Source: Teratosphaeria epicoccoides (lineage: Eukaryota > Ascomycota > Dothideomycetes > Mycosphaerellales > Teratosphaeriaceae). From it: a DNA stretch of 64,000 nucleotides. Location: positions 120,953 through 184,952 of the forward strand of contig JADDMT010000060.1 in NCBI GenBank assembly GCA_021401465.1, in the 5' to 3' direction. The notes under the pieces are model-generated. The model was not told the origin of the DNA and searched no databases. It saw only the letters and a list, made by a program, of their open reading frames with translations. Below are positions 33,557 to 45,242 of this stretch, one piece after another (position 1 is the stretch's first letter; each line of letters opens with the position of its first letter). Both the position numbers and the translations under genes were made by a program.

Positions 33557-35851
33557 ATGGATCTTGGCAAGGTCATAGAGGCGAGCGGCGAGCGAGGTAG
33601 CTCAGTGCCGTCTCAGGATGTACCTTTTCGCGACAGCCCCGTTCCAGGCCTATCATCAAGGAATTCCGGCCAAACACGGTTTGCGACGACCCCAACAGCT
33701 GTCGATCAGAGTCACGCAGTTGCAGAAAAGCCATCGCCATCAAGTGATGTCTGGGCCGGCGCCATTTCTCGACTGCAAACACAGGTATCATACAATACCA
33801 GCATGCTGGAGTCTCATCGTCGCCAAGTCGTAGACGTCGAGCAAGCTGTTGGCCGGCTTCGAGGCGAGATGATAAATGTCGTGCAAGTCTTGACGGAGCT
33901 GAGAGGTGAGCTCAAGGCTAGACCAATTATCGAGCAACCACCGCTGCAACGACACGATCCCGGAGATCTTGATGTTTTGGCAACGCAGATCAGCAATGTC
34001 ACGAACAAAGCGAATGAGGTCGACGGTTTGCGCATGCAGGTTGAACTTCTGAAAAATCGTATAAGACGCTTTGAAGATCGCCACTCGCCGCGGCCCATGA
34101 GTGGTACCAGAGACGGTCTGGATCCAGTACAAGGTGGTTATCCGCACCCACCACCTCCGCATCCACATTCTTCACTGCCGCCTATGCGGCCTTCCGCGAT
34201 GATGTCGCCGCGCGAGGAACTGAAGCATCCACCCCATACTCAGCCAATGTTGGCGTCCCAAGGACCTCCTACGCTCAGCACCCAGCATTCTACCGATTCA
34301 AGAGCGAGCGAGCCAAGCTCTGTCCAGCGAGGCCCACCTGGCTTCAGGCCCGCAGAGCCACTGCCGCCACCACCGTCTATTTCCGGCTGGCGGCCATCAG
34401 CTGACTCCCGACCACCATCGGACCTACCACATCCACCACCGCAATACAACCCTTTCCGGCCCCAGGGCATGGAGACTGAAACGTCGGCTGCGGGCTGGGC
34501 AGCTGTTAATTCCAATCAGCAAGTGAAACGACCACTCGAGGAAGTACAGCATCACTCGCCATATGGCCCGCTATCCACTCCAGGCTCGCCAAAAAGAGCA
34601 AAGCTCGCGCCTATCATGCCTCGAGGGTTTGGCGAAGATGGTATCGCTCCAGCATCATCCAATGGTATCCAGCAAATGCCAGACGGCGCGCTCCGTCCAA
34701 GAAGCCGAGCGACCTCGAATGTGTCGCAAGGCAATCGGCCACACGACCCTCCAGTCCCTGCAGCTAGTCAAACTGGGTCCTACCGCTTCATCACCTCTCA
34801 AATCGATGGTCACGACCACTGGAGATCAGGGCTTGAAGGAGAAGCCCTCATGCAACATCCATTTAGTGAAGGTCGGGGCAAAGGCAGGGGTCGTGGTGGC
34901 CGTGGAGGCCGAGGTCGGGGTCGAGGGAGAGGCGGGCATCACCCTGAGGCAGAGCATGCCCCACCCCCTCCACATCTCCATGGTGGAGAACATGGGGCGC
35001 TGGAACATCTGCATGGTGTTCAAACTTCTCCCCTGGGCCACCACGGCCAGATGCGTGGTGGCCTGGTACGGAGGTCGGGCGGAGCAGCAGGCGGACCTTC
35101 TGATCGTGCGAATAGCCATGAAGACAACCCGACCACGCCTGGGTATGGCGGCGATGAAGACTACGAAGGTGGTTCCGGGAGCAAGAAGAGCCGCACGAGA
35201 CCGATCCGTAATGCTGAAGGTATCTTGATTCGCAAGGACGGTAGACCGGACATGCGCTCCGTTAGCTCTGCCAACAATCTGCGGAAAGTGCATGCAAAGA
35301 AGGAGGCAGAGCGCGCTGAAGTCGAAGGGCGCACCCCGACGTCAGGGCGATCTTTGGCGCCTGCGCAATCGGAGGAGGACGGCATGAAGTCCGGCGCGCC
35401 TGCCTCGCCAGTCGGTGATGATGAGGATGATCATGAGGCGCAAGAGCGGCACGCGCAGCTGATGAATAAGATCTTTCCGCGAGGCATTGATGGGACGGGC
35501 GGATTGGCGTCGAGCTATTTCCACCAAAGTGAGAAGCCAAGGTCGGCGCCGAATGTTGCAATGAAGCCGGAGCCTGAAGAGGTGGAGGAGTCGGACTGTG
35601 CTCCGCTTCGCGTCGAGGACAGCAACCACGCATCTGCAAGGCAGAGTCAAGTGCGAGACGTCGAGATGACGGATCTTGTCGCAGCGCGGGAAGAACCTGC
35701 GGCGCCTCCAGAGGAGCGGGCCCGGGTTGAGCCGAGCCCAGGCAAGTCAAGAGATGCTGAGATGGCGCGAGTGGAGGAAGCGGTTAGAGATACCGTTGCG
35801 CACAGTACTGAGCCAACGACAAATGGGCAGACGGCTGTGGCAGTAGCATAG
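33557..35851 (+). CDS. proline-rich RGG-box protein with coiled coil, unknown function
   Basis: An open frame from the first in-frame ATG at 33557 to TAG, 764 residues. The frame is open further upstream to an acceptor-like site at 33421 but has no ATG there, so spliced extra N-terminal residues are possible. In order: a disordered Ser-rich head; a coiled coil at about residues 65-180 (RRQVVDVEQAVGRLRGEMI); a long proline-rich stretch with PPPPHPHSSLPPM; an RGG box near residues 440-455 of alternating Gly and Arg; a basic conserved block, KKSRTRPIRNAEGILIRKDG followed by GRPDMRSVSSANNLRKVHAK; a DEDDHEAQERHAQLMNKIFP block; and an acidic tail. I recall the RPIRNAEG...RKDGRPDMRS block in other ascomycete proteins but know no function. 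RNA or chromatin association is only suggested by the RGG box. Confidence 0.75.
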   Translation: MDLGKVIEASGERGSSVPSQDVPFRDSPVPGLSSRNSGQTRFATTPTAVDQSHAVAEKPSPSSDVWAGAISRLQTQVSYNTSMLESHRRQVVDVEQAVGRLRGEMINVVQVLTELRGELKARPIIEQPPLQRHDPGDLDVLATQISNVTNKANEVDGLRMQVELLKNRIRRFEDRHSPRPMSGTRDGLDPVQGGYPHPPPPHPHSSLPPMRPSAMMSPREELKHPPHTQPMLASQGPPTLSTQHSTDSRASEPSSVQRGPPGFRPAEPLPPPPSISGWRPSADSRPPSDLPHPPPQYNPFRPQGMETETSAAGWAAVNSNQQVKRPLEEVQHHSPYGPLSTPGSPKRAKLAPIMPRGFGEDGIAPASSNGIQQMPDGALRPRSRATSNVSQGNRPHDPPVPAASQTGSYRFITSQIDGHDHWRSGLEGEALMQHPFSEGRGKGRGRGGRGGRGRGRGRGGHHPEAEHAPPPPHLHGGEHGALEHLHGVQTSPLGHHGQMRGGLVRRSGGAAGGPSDRANSHEDNPTTPGYGGDEDYEGGSGSKKSRTRPIRNAEGILIRKDGRPDMRSVSSANNLRKVHAKKEAERAEVEGRTPTSGRSLAPAQSEEDGMKSGAPASPVGDDEDDHEAQERHAQLMNKIFPRGIDGTGGLASSYFHQSEKPRSAPNVAMKPEPEEVEESDCAPLRVEDSNHASARQSQVRDVEMTDLVAAREEPAAPPEERARVEPSPGKSRDAEMARVEEAVRDTVAHSTEPTTNGQTAVAVA

Positions 35852-36189
35852 ACGTAGATTACGAGATTGTAATGCCCAGAGCGAGGAAAGAGAAGACAGA
35901 GCACATATGAGATGCGATTATCAGCGGACGCGGAAAGTGCACCTTGCGTCGGATGCGGCGCTGACTTCCGCTCGGGTGGTCCCTGTATGTACTACTACCA
36001 AGTGCGTGCGCCACAAGACAGAGTGATACGTACAGAATAGCGCCACACATCTTACGTGAGCATCAACGCCGCCAACGCAGCGGTCGCACATGTGCCACAC
36101 TCAAGCGTAGGTTAGTAGAGACTCCATTCACCTGCTCACCAACTGCATCACCACCACACTATGTCTGGGCATCCGTTCTCACACTAATC
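35852..36189. other. intergenic region between convergent genes
   Basis: 340 bp between two 3' ends. No coding frame, repeat or RNA recognised. Confidence 0.3.
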
Positions 36190-38361
36190 TCACTTGATCG
36201 TCATGAACCCCACCCCACTCCTCGCCTTCTGATTCGCCCTCCGCAATCGCTGCTCCTCCTCATCTGTCCACTTGACACTCAACTCGTCCCACTTCTTGAC
36301 CTTATACTCCTCCTTGAATCTCTGCTGCAGCGCCTGCAGCTCCCTCAGCTCCCTCGGATCCCCACTCCCCGAATACACAATCAGCGCCGTGCAATTCGAC
36401 AACGCTTCGTAGACCTCCAAAATGTGCTGCACGGTGCGCGCGACCACTTCACCGAGCGATGCTTCCGCAGACTCTGCTTTGGTGTTCGCGCGAAGGGCAT
36501 CCGAGTCCACGAGTTTGGACTTGTCCCACCAGCCGCGGTACGCTTCGAGTTCGCGGAGACGAGCCCAGACGAAATCACAGCCGCCTTTGGGGACGAGGGA
36601 GGAGTCCGGGTCACCGGTGTGAGCGCGCTTGACGCCCGCCACGACTTCGATGTCACTTTCGCAGCCAATGGTGACTTTGGCCTGCGCGCCATAGCCCCGC
36701 GCCGGGTCGCCCCAGTCCACGACAGCTGCGATGCGCGGCTCGTCGTCGCCGATGGCGTTAACTTTGTCGCGCTTGGGTCTGACGCTGCGGCCTAGTCGCT
36801 TGAAGATGGACTCGCCGGAGGCTTCTGCTGTGCCCCAGGCTTTTCCCTTTTCAATCTTTTGCTTGACGAGATCGAGGCATGCTTTGGCGTCTTCGATGCT
36901 GTCGTGGCCGGTGGAGCCGTGGCCCTTTTGAATCTCGCGTTGGAGGTACTTCTGCGCAAGCCACTTCAGGCTGGACTTTAGAGGCGGTCCGCGGGGGTGT
37001 GGGAAGATGATAGAGGTGTCGATGATGTAAGGATGACTGAGCCGGAGAGCGTTGAAGTCGCTGTTCAGGCTATGTCCGATGAGGATGGTTTGAGGTTTGA
37101 CCAATGCTACAAGCTTCTGCTGCACGTCTTCGAGCGTGGTTGTAACGCCTTCGAGCATCCTCTCGGTAATGCCAGAATAGGGTGTCAGATAGTCAGTGAT
37201 GGGATCCGCCGGCTTTACGAGCTCATCTAGTACAACCTTACCATCCCAGTCAACTACAGAAATACGCGTCAGGCTGAATATCTGTGGCGTTACATTTTTA
37301 GGCGAAGTGATGCACATCTCGCAATCCATCGAGAGGACTTGACGGCCTTCAAGCATGGCACCTGCTTCGATCTCTTCGTCGGGCACCTTGCCGGCATCCA
37401 GATTCGGTATGTCTGGTGTATCAATCCATCCATCGGCAGTCGTAGTTTTGTTAGCTTTGCGAACCTTTCCTTCCCTAAGAGCGCCATCTTTACCGTTGTA
37501 ATGTGCTGGGTGAAGCACATAACCTTCATCAGACAACTCCTCCGCACTCGCGAGGAACTCAGTGATGGGAGTGCGTTTGTTCTGCCAGCCTCTGCCCTCG
37601 ACAGGTGGTTTCGGTCCCTTTTTGTTCTTATCCTCCTTGGTTTTGATGATGGGTGATACCAACATAGCCGCCAGTGGCGAGTGCATCTTGGCATACTTGT
37701 CGTCGCCTGGAGTTCTGACGGGCCATACATGCTCAAATATGTCGCTCAGAGGTTGTAAGGGGCCCGGTAATCGACTGTGCTTCAATTTGACGGGATAATA
37801 GTCGTCAGGCGAAATGTGGAGTTTCTTGGAGCTTAGCTCTGAGCCGTCTGCCGCCTGCGAGTTTGCCTTTTCGGACGAGTTATTGCCGTTGTCCTGAACT
37901 TTCGCAGCCTCGTCCGGAGGTTTCTCTTGGTCCGCAGCCTTGTGCGAATCTTTGTCATTTGCTGTCGGCTCATCGATTGGAATGCTTCCGTCGAAAAACG
38001 CAGCTTCCAGGCCGGGCACCATAAGCACAATCACCTTCCTGACAGCGCCATGATTCCTGACTGACACCCACTGCGGCGCATTTCCGTCTGCAATCAAGTA
38101 CAACGCCAGGTTCTGCAAGTCACTGAGCTTGACAAAGGTCTGTAAGCGTGCAGACGCTGCATGCTTGATCTCGGGATAGTCGTTCTTCTCCTTCGAAGGC
38201 GCCTTCTTCAAGCGCTTCATGCGCCTGGACTCGACCTGCTGCCACTCTCCTCCATCACTTCCATCACTCCCATCATTTTGCCCATTGATCGATGCCAAGG
38301 TCTCGCCAACGCCAATGTGGCTCCCTTCAGACTCGTCCCGCGACCTCTTCCGCTGCGTCAT
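36190..38361 (-). CDS. REX1: RNA exonuclease REX1 / RNH70-like (DEDDh)
   Basis: 3'-5' RNA exonuclease of the DEDDh superfamily, which in yeast trims 5S rRNA and tRNA precursors in the nucleus. One exon, 723 residues. The head is basic (RRMKRLKKAPSKEK), consistent with nuclear import. The exonuclease domain spans about residues 340-500. ExoI motif VLSMDCEMC supplies Asp and Glu (about residues 346-348). ExoII is ILIGHSLNSDFNALRL (about 425-440). ExoIII is GSTGHDSIEDAKACLDL (about 480-497) with the catalytic His and last Asp. The C-terminal third has a YSGSGDPRELRELQALQQRF segment shared by fungal REX1 proteins and a basic end. Length is longer than yeast RNH70 because of linkers. The family assignment is firm; orthology is inferred from domain order. 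Confidence 0.92.
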   Translation of the reverse strand: MTQRKRSRDESEGSHIGVGETLASINGQNDGSDGSDGGEWQQVESRRMKRLKKAPSKEKNDYPEIKHAASARLQTFVKLSDLQNLALYLIADGNAPQWVSVRNHGAVRKVIVLMVPGLEAAFFDGSIPIDEPTANDKDSHKAADQEKPPDEAAKVQDNGNNSSEKANSQAADGSELSSKKLHISPDDYYPVKLKHSRLPGPLQPLSDIFEHVWPVRTPGDDKYAKMHSPLAAMLVSPIIKTKEDKNKKGPKPPVEGRGWQNKRTPITEFLASAEELSDEGYVLHPAHYNGKDGALREGKVRKANKTTTADGWIDTPDIPNLDAGKVPDEEIEAGAMLEGRQVLSMDCEMCITSPKNVTPQIFSLTRISVVDWDGKVVLDELVKPADPITDYLTPYSGITERMLEGVTTTLEDVQQKLVALVKPQTILIGHSLNSDFNALRLSHPYIIDTSIIFPHPRGPPLKSSLKWLAQKYLQREIQKGHGSTGHDSIEDAKACLDLVKQKIEKGKAWGTAEASGESIFKRLGRSVRPKRDKVNAIGDDEPRIAAVVDWGDPARGYGAQAKVTIGCESDIEVVAGVKRAHTGDPDSSLVPKGGCDFVWARLRELEAYRGWWDKSKLVDSDALRANTKAESAEASLGEVVARTVQHILEVYEALSNCTALIVYSGSGDPRELRELQALQQRFKEEYKVKKWDELSVKWTDEEEQRLRRANQKARSGVGFMTIK

Positions 38362-38849
38362 GTTGGGAAGTGAGCGCTAATACCATTGCCGGAGCATTTT
38401 CTATCTTCTTGTCGTGGTGGGTAAGCGACAGTGAGGAATGTCATCATCAGGTATGAATCTTTTGAAGAGGCCCAAATATCCGGTAGCGACGGATGTGGCC
38501 GACGGCAACTTCCCGCAAAGACTTAGCGTATGTAGGCTGCCTTTTCTTACTCCAAATAATCTTCGACATCGACTACGGAGTCAGTACCTGGTACAACGTC
38601 CATACATCAAACATGGTGCTCATGGCTGCTAACCAGAGAGGCCCCCTCGGAATCAAACGCCGGGCGCTCAAGCAACAGCTCTGCCATGGCTTCGACGAGC
38701 ATCCCATCTTTTATAACATGCCTGCTTCACCGGTCAGGGCCCCATGCGGTTTTACCTCTAGCGTTGTGTGACCGCTGCGTGACGCAGATTTCCAGACTGT
38801 CAGGCCCTCCATCTTTTCTACTCCAATTTGTACGCATCGCTCACCAGGT
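38362..38849. promoter_or_regulatory. divergent intergenic region of REX1 and the next gene
   Basis: Just under 500 bp between divergent starts. The plus-strand frame near 38690-38840 is open but has no homology signal. The downstream gene's first exon could extend into it, since gtatgc overlaps its presumed ATG. Confidence 0.3.
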
Positions 38850-40454
38850 ATGCGCTTGTTCCCTTCTCCGCTGGAAGGTTTGCATCCGGCCTTGCCTCCC
38901 TGGCCAAAAGATGTCAACTCTCCTGCGCCAGCAAACTCCTCTGAACCCGTCAGACCATTCCATGCTGCGTACTTTGGCCTTGTACCTTTAGTACTGGGTG
39001 TGGCACTCAAACTTCCGTACGCCAGAGCCTTCGCTCTAGAAAGTGCTGCGTACGGAGCCCTGGCGTTGGCAGCTGGCAGGGCCTACAATTACGATCATGA
39101 TTTGCGCGTTAAAAGGATGGTCTTGGAAGCAGATGGTATAGCCGTACCAAACTTCAAGATCGTCGATCGCGTGGGAAAGCTGGATTCTCACGACATCAGC
39201 CTCTTGGGTGCTGCGATTGGCATCACCCTCGCTTCCGTGGCCCAAAAGCCATGGAGCATAGCTGGCTGGAAGAGGTATCTCGGAGCTGCAGTTTTTGGGT
39301 CCGCGGCAGCAAACCGCTCAGCCCCTTGGGTTCTCGCGCTGCTGTCGAAGCAGGAGGATCGAGCAGAGGTCACTAGGTGGGAACAGCAGAAGTTGGCGGG
39401 CGAGATCGCTTTCCGGAAGTTCTTGATCTCCTCAGCAGAACAGCGATTGCAGAATTCCGGCGTTGAAATACCATCATTTGGCGGTTCAGGTGAGCGTTTT
39501 ATGCTTAGCATTAAGTTCACTATCAGGATTCGAAGCACTCCATGCACGAAATTAGTGTCCCAGACGTGCTGAGACTCTAACAATGATGCTGTAGTTGGCT
39601 TTCAGATCAAGCGTGCCGTTCCTGTCGAATTTACATCTGACACGACCCGCGAAAAATATGGTCACCTTCTTCATTCCTGGCCAAATGAAGGTAACGCACC
39701 GCACCTGGTCACTGTGCAGACGGTGCACGGGCGGCCCGAACTCGAGCCATACGCTCACACGAACTATACCTGGACGAGCAGTGACCAGCTGGCAGATCTG
39801 CGGAGTCACATCGCTCGACTGGCTGGACGACGGCAACAATTTGCGGAAGAAGCGCAGTCGTTGTGGACATTGCTGGCCGAAGACGAGGCAAAGTTCTACA
39901 ACACACCGGCCGCCGATACTGAATCAAAGCTCGCCGCGCGCAAAGTTGTCGAAGCTTTGGGAGACCTGCATACGAAAATGTGGATTGCGGTTTCCCATTG
40001 CGACTGGATGCTCGAGGACGCAAAGAAGCGCATCTCCCAGCTGAAGTCAGCGGAGTCGGATCCTGAGCACAGAATCGTCTGGAAGCCACAGGATGCGAAC
40101 GAAGGTTCCAGGGCTGATCTGTTGCTTGCTTCGCGCATTTTGGACGCATTTGAGGCGGAAGTGAAGCAGAGAACAGAAATGCTTAAGGCAACTAGGAACC
40201 ATATGCAGCAGGAGCTCAAGAAGTTGCCGCCACAAAAGGGCAATGACGCGGCAGACCGGAAGCCTCCATTCCTTCTTGGAGGCGTGGTCGGGAGGAGTCA
40301 GACCCAAGGTCCGGACAGGGCATTCTTGGAAGGTGCAGTGAAGGAACTCAACGGGATGTTAGAGGCGGCCAAGTTCGACGGTGACACATTGCGGAAAGTA
40401 CGGACGAGATTGAAGGGAGGTGAAAGCGGTAGTCACCTCAAAGCAGTCGATTGA
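38850..40454 (+). CDS. conserved fungal membrane/coiled-coil protein, function unknown
   Basis: Exons 38850-39489 and 39595-40454, with a 105-bp intron (gtgagc...gctgtag), join as GGS|VGFQIKRAVP and give 499 residues. The N-terminal half has hydrophobic stretches around residues 33-75 (AYFGLVPLVLGVAL and AYGALALAAG) and 110-165 (LLGAAIGITLASVA, YLGAAVFGSAAA). These are separated by a charged loop with YNYDHDLRVKRMVLEADG. The C-terminal half is hydrophilic and helical, with coiled-coil character (LRSHIARLAGRRQQFAEEAQ, LLASRILDAFEAEVKQRTEM). The arrangement suggests membrane insertion by the first half with a long helical domain on one face. I do not recognise a named family. The start is the first ATG of the open frame and overlaps a donor-like gtatgc, so an upstream exon cannot be excluded. 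Confidence 0.75.
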
Positions 40455-40547
40455 CTTGCTTGTCGACGCTGTGAGCCACGTTACTACCGTACTTGCAGCT
40501 CCAAACCTATGCCCGCTCTTGCTTCCATCTCGGCATCCTGATCGGTT

Positions 40548-42838
40548 TCATGCGCCAGCCCACTCACTTTCCTTCTTACTTCTCATTCGCGCCTCCCTAT
40601 CCCCACAACTGCTCAAGGTGAACCCATCAAAATTCTCCAAGACCGCTCGTATCGTCTTCAAGTACAGCGGCACGCCTCCAGCATAGTTCAGCGGCTCTCT
40701 TGGCTTGCCCGGAATATTAGTGCCCATGTACCATCCCTCGCACTTGTCTCTCAGACTCATGGCATGCAAGCTTCGAACCGTCTCCCTCCATTCTAGCTCG
40801 GCGTCCCTGTTCGCATTGATGCGCGTCTTGCCTTGCTCACCCATCTTCTTCATCACGCTGATGATCCACTCGCCCTGCGGCTCGACGATCGTCGGACCGT
40901 TCGCGTATGCCGTGGGTGAGTGGGGACCGTAGGTAAAGAAGAAGTTCGGCATGTCGGCGATCGTCATTCCCAGGTAGGTGTAGGTACCATATTTCCACTT
41001 CTCCGCCACGGTCCGTCCGTCTAGCCCCATGATATCGATGTCTTTGTAGCCTCCTGTGACCGAGTCGAAGCCCGTGGCTATTGCCAGGATGTCCAACTCG
41101 TGGAGCTTGCCGTCTTCTGTTATGACGCCATTCTGCACCACATGCGAGACAGGATTGTTTTTCACGTTTACGAGCTCGACGTTCGCCTGGTCCATTCTCT
41201 CATAGTAGTCCTGCTCCAGGCTAGAAGTCATGGGCAGCAGGTCAGTCAGTGTCTCAAAATGACAAGTCGATTTCATCGATCCCATTAGTCAACCAGCAGA
41301 CTGGGGAGTCAAGCTTTGATGGCTAGCTCGATCATTGACTGAGCCGTCAGACAAGTACCAAGCAATCAACTGACTGACTGCTGGAACCACAAATTGCGGC
41401 TCCACTCTTCAGTTTACTCACCTCGGTCGTCTTCCCCCAATTGGATTTATGCGCGGGTTGGTCGGGAGTAGCATATCCTTCTTTTTCTCGTCCGTCATGC
41501 GAGCACGCTGCTTCTGGACCCAGAAGTCGTATACGATGTCATTCGCTTTTTGGTCGGTGAAGAGGTCGTAGTACGTGAACAGAATTTTGAAGCCGCCGAA
41601 CTCCCATGCTTCTTCGAGCACCTTTTCGCGTACTTCTGGAGGGTCGTCGAAGATGCTTTTGGCTGGCGGCGGCGGATACGAGGGTCAATCTCTCATTCTG
41701 TCAACAATTTATACACGAATCGCTTACTGGGGTTATCGTAGGCGAAACCCGCGAAGTTCTCACCGCGATCCTCCTCAAGCCATTTCTTCACGAGTGCTGC
41801 GTCTTTGATAGCGTCTTCTGGATCCATAGGTCTTTGTCGCATCGGGATGCACGTATTCGGTGTTCGGAAGAAGACTGTCAACTGGCTTGCGTCTTTCGCA
41901 AACTCTTGCGCCAACTCTGCTCCCACGGTCAACATGTTAAATGGACCTTCCTAGCCATTGCAAATCCAACTCACGTATACCCGTCGCACCAGTGCCCACA
42001 ACGCCTACCCGCTTGTTCTTGTAATCGACGCCTTCAGCCGGCCAGAACGAGGCATGACACATATAGCCCTTGAACGTGTCGAGGCCCTGCCAGTCAGGAA
42101 AGTAGCGCTTCGCCGCGAAGCCCAAGCAGCCGATGAAGAAACGTGCAGTGATCTTGTTCCCGTTATCGCACTCGATGAGCCACTTGTCGACATCTGGATC
42201 AAAGGCTGCCTTGACGACTGTGGTTGAGTACAAGACATCTTTGCTGACATCGAGCACCTTGTCACAATGCTGGAAGTATCGCCTGCCAGAGTGACAGGTA
42301 GAAGGTCAGCGACGGTCTCAGACACAATGAGCCTTCCGACCCATCAATACTGACTTGAGCTCTTTTTCTCCAGGATATATCTCCGTCCATTGCCACGTTT
42401 CATAGATTTCTGGAATTGATAATGCGTACACCGGATACTACATGTGACGATTAGCACCATTGATGTCTCGAGGTGAATGGTTGATCCGACGGAACGACTG
42501 CCAGGGACGCTCTGCTTTGCAAGTTGCAATTTTGACATTTAGGCCAATTGCTTATTCCGAGCCCTTAATACAAATACGGCTCTGAAAATCAGTCCGCTTA
42601 CCATTGTGTCAACCCTGGCGCCGGGATAGGAGTTCCAATGCCACACGCCTCCAAGACCAGTCCCCGCCTCGACAATCTTGACGTTGAATCCTTCCTGCCT
42701 CATGCGATGCAGCATGTAGACACCAGCAAATCCAGCGCCAACGATACAGGCGTCCAGCTCGTAATGATTTTTTCCATGGTCTTTGACACTGGCAGGAGTG
42801 CCGTTCGACAAGTGTTCAGTCACCAGATCCCGCTGCAT
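40548..42838 (-). CDS. flavin monooxygenase, Baeyer-Villiger type
   Basis: FAD- and NADPH-dependent monooxygenase that would insert oxygen next to a ketone. Six exons: 42838-42602, 42437-42355, 42282-41975, 41916-41728, 41662-41422 and 41220-40548. All junctions keep frame and give 576 residues. The FAD Rossmann motif GAGFAG is at residues 34-39, followed by GLGGVWHWNSYPGARVD. The Baeyer-Villiger fingerprint F-K-G-x3-H-x3-W-P is at residues 177-188, and the NADPH Rossmann motif GTGATG at about 203-208. Later conserved parts are RPSLEQDYYE, LDILAIATGFDSVTGGY and NFFFTYGPHSPTAYANGP. The length suits the cyclohexanone/phenylacetone monooxygenase group. Whether it acts in catabolism or a secondary pathway is not visible; no backbone synthase gene lies in the window. 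Confidence 0.92.
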
Positions 42839-43579
42839 GTTTGCTCATTCTTCGACACGACTTTTTTCAACATACCTGGTCAGCATCAATGTTCGAAAAA
42901 GGGACCGAGAGACTTTATACGGCCTACTAGAAATCAACCCCACTTGTTCAGACATCCACGCATGCTGATCACGTTGCGAAATCTTCCCTCGGTCCGCACA
43001 GGTTGTCATGCGGGGAGACCAAGTTCGCAAAGGGTGGAGATTATTTTACGAAGCAGAATCAATCCATGTGGCGCCGTGCACTGCCTTCTGATCAGCCGTC
43101 ATCCTGAATATTTCCGATCGTCTGGTACGAAGCAGACATACGCTGCACAAATCTAGTCAAGGTCTGCGGGTTGCATCATGACGACTGACATGTAAAGTTT
43201 GTTAAGCAGAAGCGTCAGACAGATCTCGAGTGATTCAGCCTAAGCATGCTAGCCCGCCGCGAGCATAGCTGGAAGCACAAGTTCCAGGGTGAAAGGCCGC
43301 TATATCCTTGCGTGGCCACACGCTTGACAGCTTGGCTCGCTTCCACCAGGTGGCCAGCCAAAGTCGGTCGTACCTGACTACCGCCGGATGCTGTTATATG
43401 TCAGCCCGTCTTGGACCCTTTTGGCGAGGTCGAAGGTTGAGATGTGGCATGCCGCAATCCATCGAACCCTTTGCTTCAGCTTGCAGTAACATCAAAGGTT
43501 GAGGCGACGTCTGATCTACAACGTGTCTGCCTCAACACTCGTCCTCACATTCGACATTCGGCGCCCCTTCGACCAACAC
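42839..43579. other. intergenic region upstream of the monooxygenase
   Basis: About 740 bp, probably including the promoter of the monooxygenase. No supported gene. Confidence 0.3.
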
Positions 43580-44167
43580 ATGTCTGACACCTCTCGCAGG
43601 ACTATGGTATCAAGCGCGGAACGTGAAGAGGTCAGACAATGGCTGGAAACCTGGTATGACTGCGAAGATGTATGCGTCCCTTTCGACAGTGTCAAGTACT
43701 TCTCCACGGACTGCGAAGTTCAGTTCAATAATAGCCCAGCCGACCGTGGCGGACACGCGGACCAAAGGGTAGTCGCTTATGAGAGGAGTTGTCGTCGTCG
43801 TGCTGACAGGGTAATTCAGGGCTTCGAGGCAACAGCCCAATCAATTGTTCATGACGCACCGTATCCTTGCGCCTTGATTCCGGCAAGTGCGTCTGATATC
43901 CGTGGTTGGACACATGACTGACCAAATCCGCGGCTTCCGGATGTTGTCAGCAGCCGCATCTGGAACGGGTGTGAGATCACGTACGTCGCCAAGGGTGATC
44001 CCGCCAAGAAGAAGGCGAAGTATGCATCACGCGAATCTCTTCGAGCGCGTAAGGAAGGGCCAGTCAGAAGAGGGTCAGATCTCAGACCGTTCAGAAAAGG
44101 CTGGAGGTTGCGGCGAGAGGCGGAGGATAGAGTGGGGGAGGGGACATGTACCAGTACGTCCATGTAG
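43580..44167 (+). pseudogene. possible NTF2/SnoaL-like small gene, broken or unresolved introns
   Basis: A plus-strand start at 43580 (or 43604) gives a fragment with EREEVRQWLETWYDCED and FDSVKYFSTDCEVQFNNSP, which resembles the first helix and sheet of SnoaL/NTF2-like fold proteins. About 200 bp later another frame gives RIWNGCEITYVAKGDPAKKK, resembling the core strand of the same fold, open to TAG 44165-44167. I could not find splice sites joining the two parts with the intervening sequence convincingly, so the gene is either multi-exon or decayed. The fold assignment is from pattern only. It is divergent from the monooxygenase. Confidence 0.3.
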
Positions 44168-45242
44168 AGATCGGATATCGCTCAGGATGGATGGACATTG
44201 TTAATGCTCCCGAATTGTGCTGGTAAGGATCCCATGAAAGCTTTTGGAAGGGACTGAACGGGATCATTGAGGCGTCGAAAGTCCTGCCTTGTCGTTGTTG
44301 AAGAGGAACATTGAAGTCGATGCATCGATGATCACCTTGATGGAGAGACACGCTGATAAGTCAGGATGTAACACATGTAATGTTTCACGTTGCACAAAGA
44401 ACGCAGGTGCCATTGGACGGTGGGGCAACTTTTTCGACCTCGAGTACCTGTGTGCCTCAGGTACGGACCTAGGCAGACTTCCATCGTCTCAATACTCCAA
44501 CCCTCCTATTATCGAGCCCCGGTCAGTTCCTTGCACAGCTGCTTGTTCGGTTCAAAGGTACTGCGTAGGAGCTGATCTCGTGAATCTGCTCGTCTACGAC
44601 TTTCAGCGCATTCCATTGAGGATCAAGTTCTCCTCGACGCCCACTGCAACCCGGCCCAGGCGGTCGCTCCTCGTTAACGCGATCTCACGACATCACGACA
44701 TTACGACGATCAGCGACAATCGGTCGAGTTCTGTATAATATTCAACGTGTCTGGTCGGGCGGCACAAGCGTTGTTTGCGGGCAGACCCGCAAGGCATCGA
44801 CGAGGCATATAGGGAGGAAGGAGCACCACACGTGCCGATGATCTGGTATAGAGTCCCGCGATAGACAGCCTGCACCCGGTGGTCTCCAAGCGCCCTCTAG
44901 ATCTTGCAGTTTGATGCCATCTCATCACGATATCTCATTGAATCGGAGGTTGTGAAGGCGCCCCAGCCTTTGCACGCCTTCGCTCTGGCTGGGGCTTGGA
45001 CGTACGTCAAGTGTTGGGTGGAGGCGACGGTGGTCTTGTGGTATTCGTGCTCCAACCTTGAGAGGAAGGCGCGACCGACGTATAACAGGCATCGAGTCTC
45101 GTCTTTGAAGGGTCCCTACCGGCGTGATCGGCACTAGCGTACATACGCTTGGTTGCCTAGCACACGGACCTGCATGCACACGACCGCTGTGACTCGACCG
45201 CCTTCCTGAGACTTCCATCGTCGACTCCTCGACAAAGCCGCA
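44168..45242. other. 1.1 kb intergenic region upstream of the checkpoint kinase
   Basis: No domain-bearing frame found. It probably carries the kinase promoter. Confidence 0.3.
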
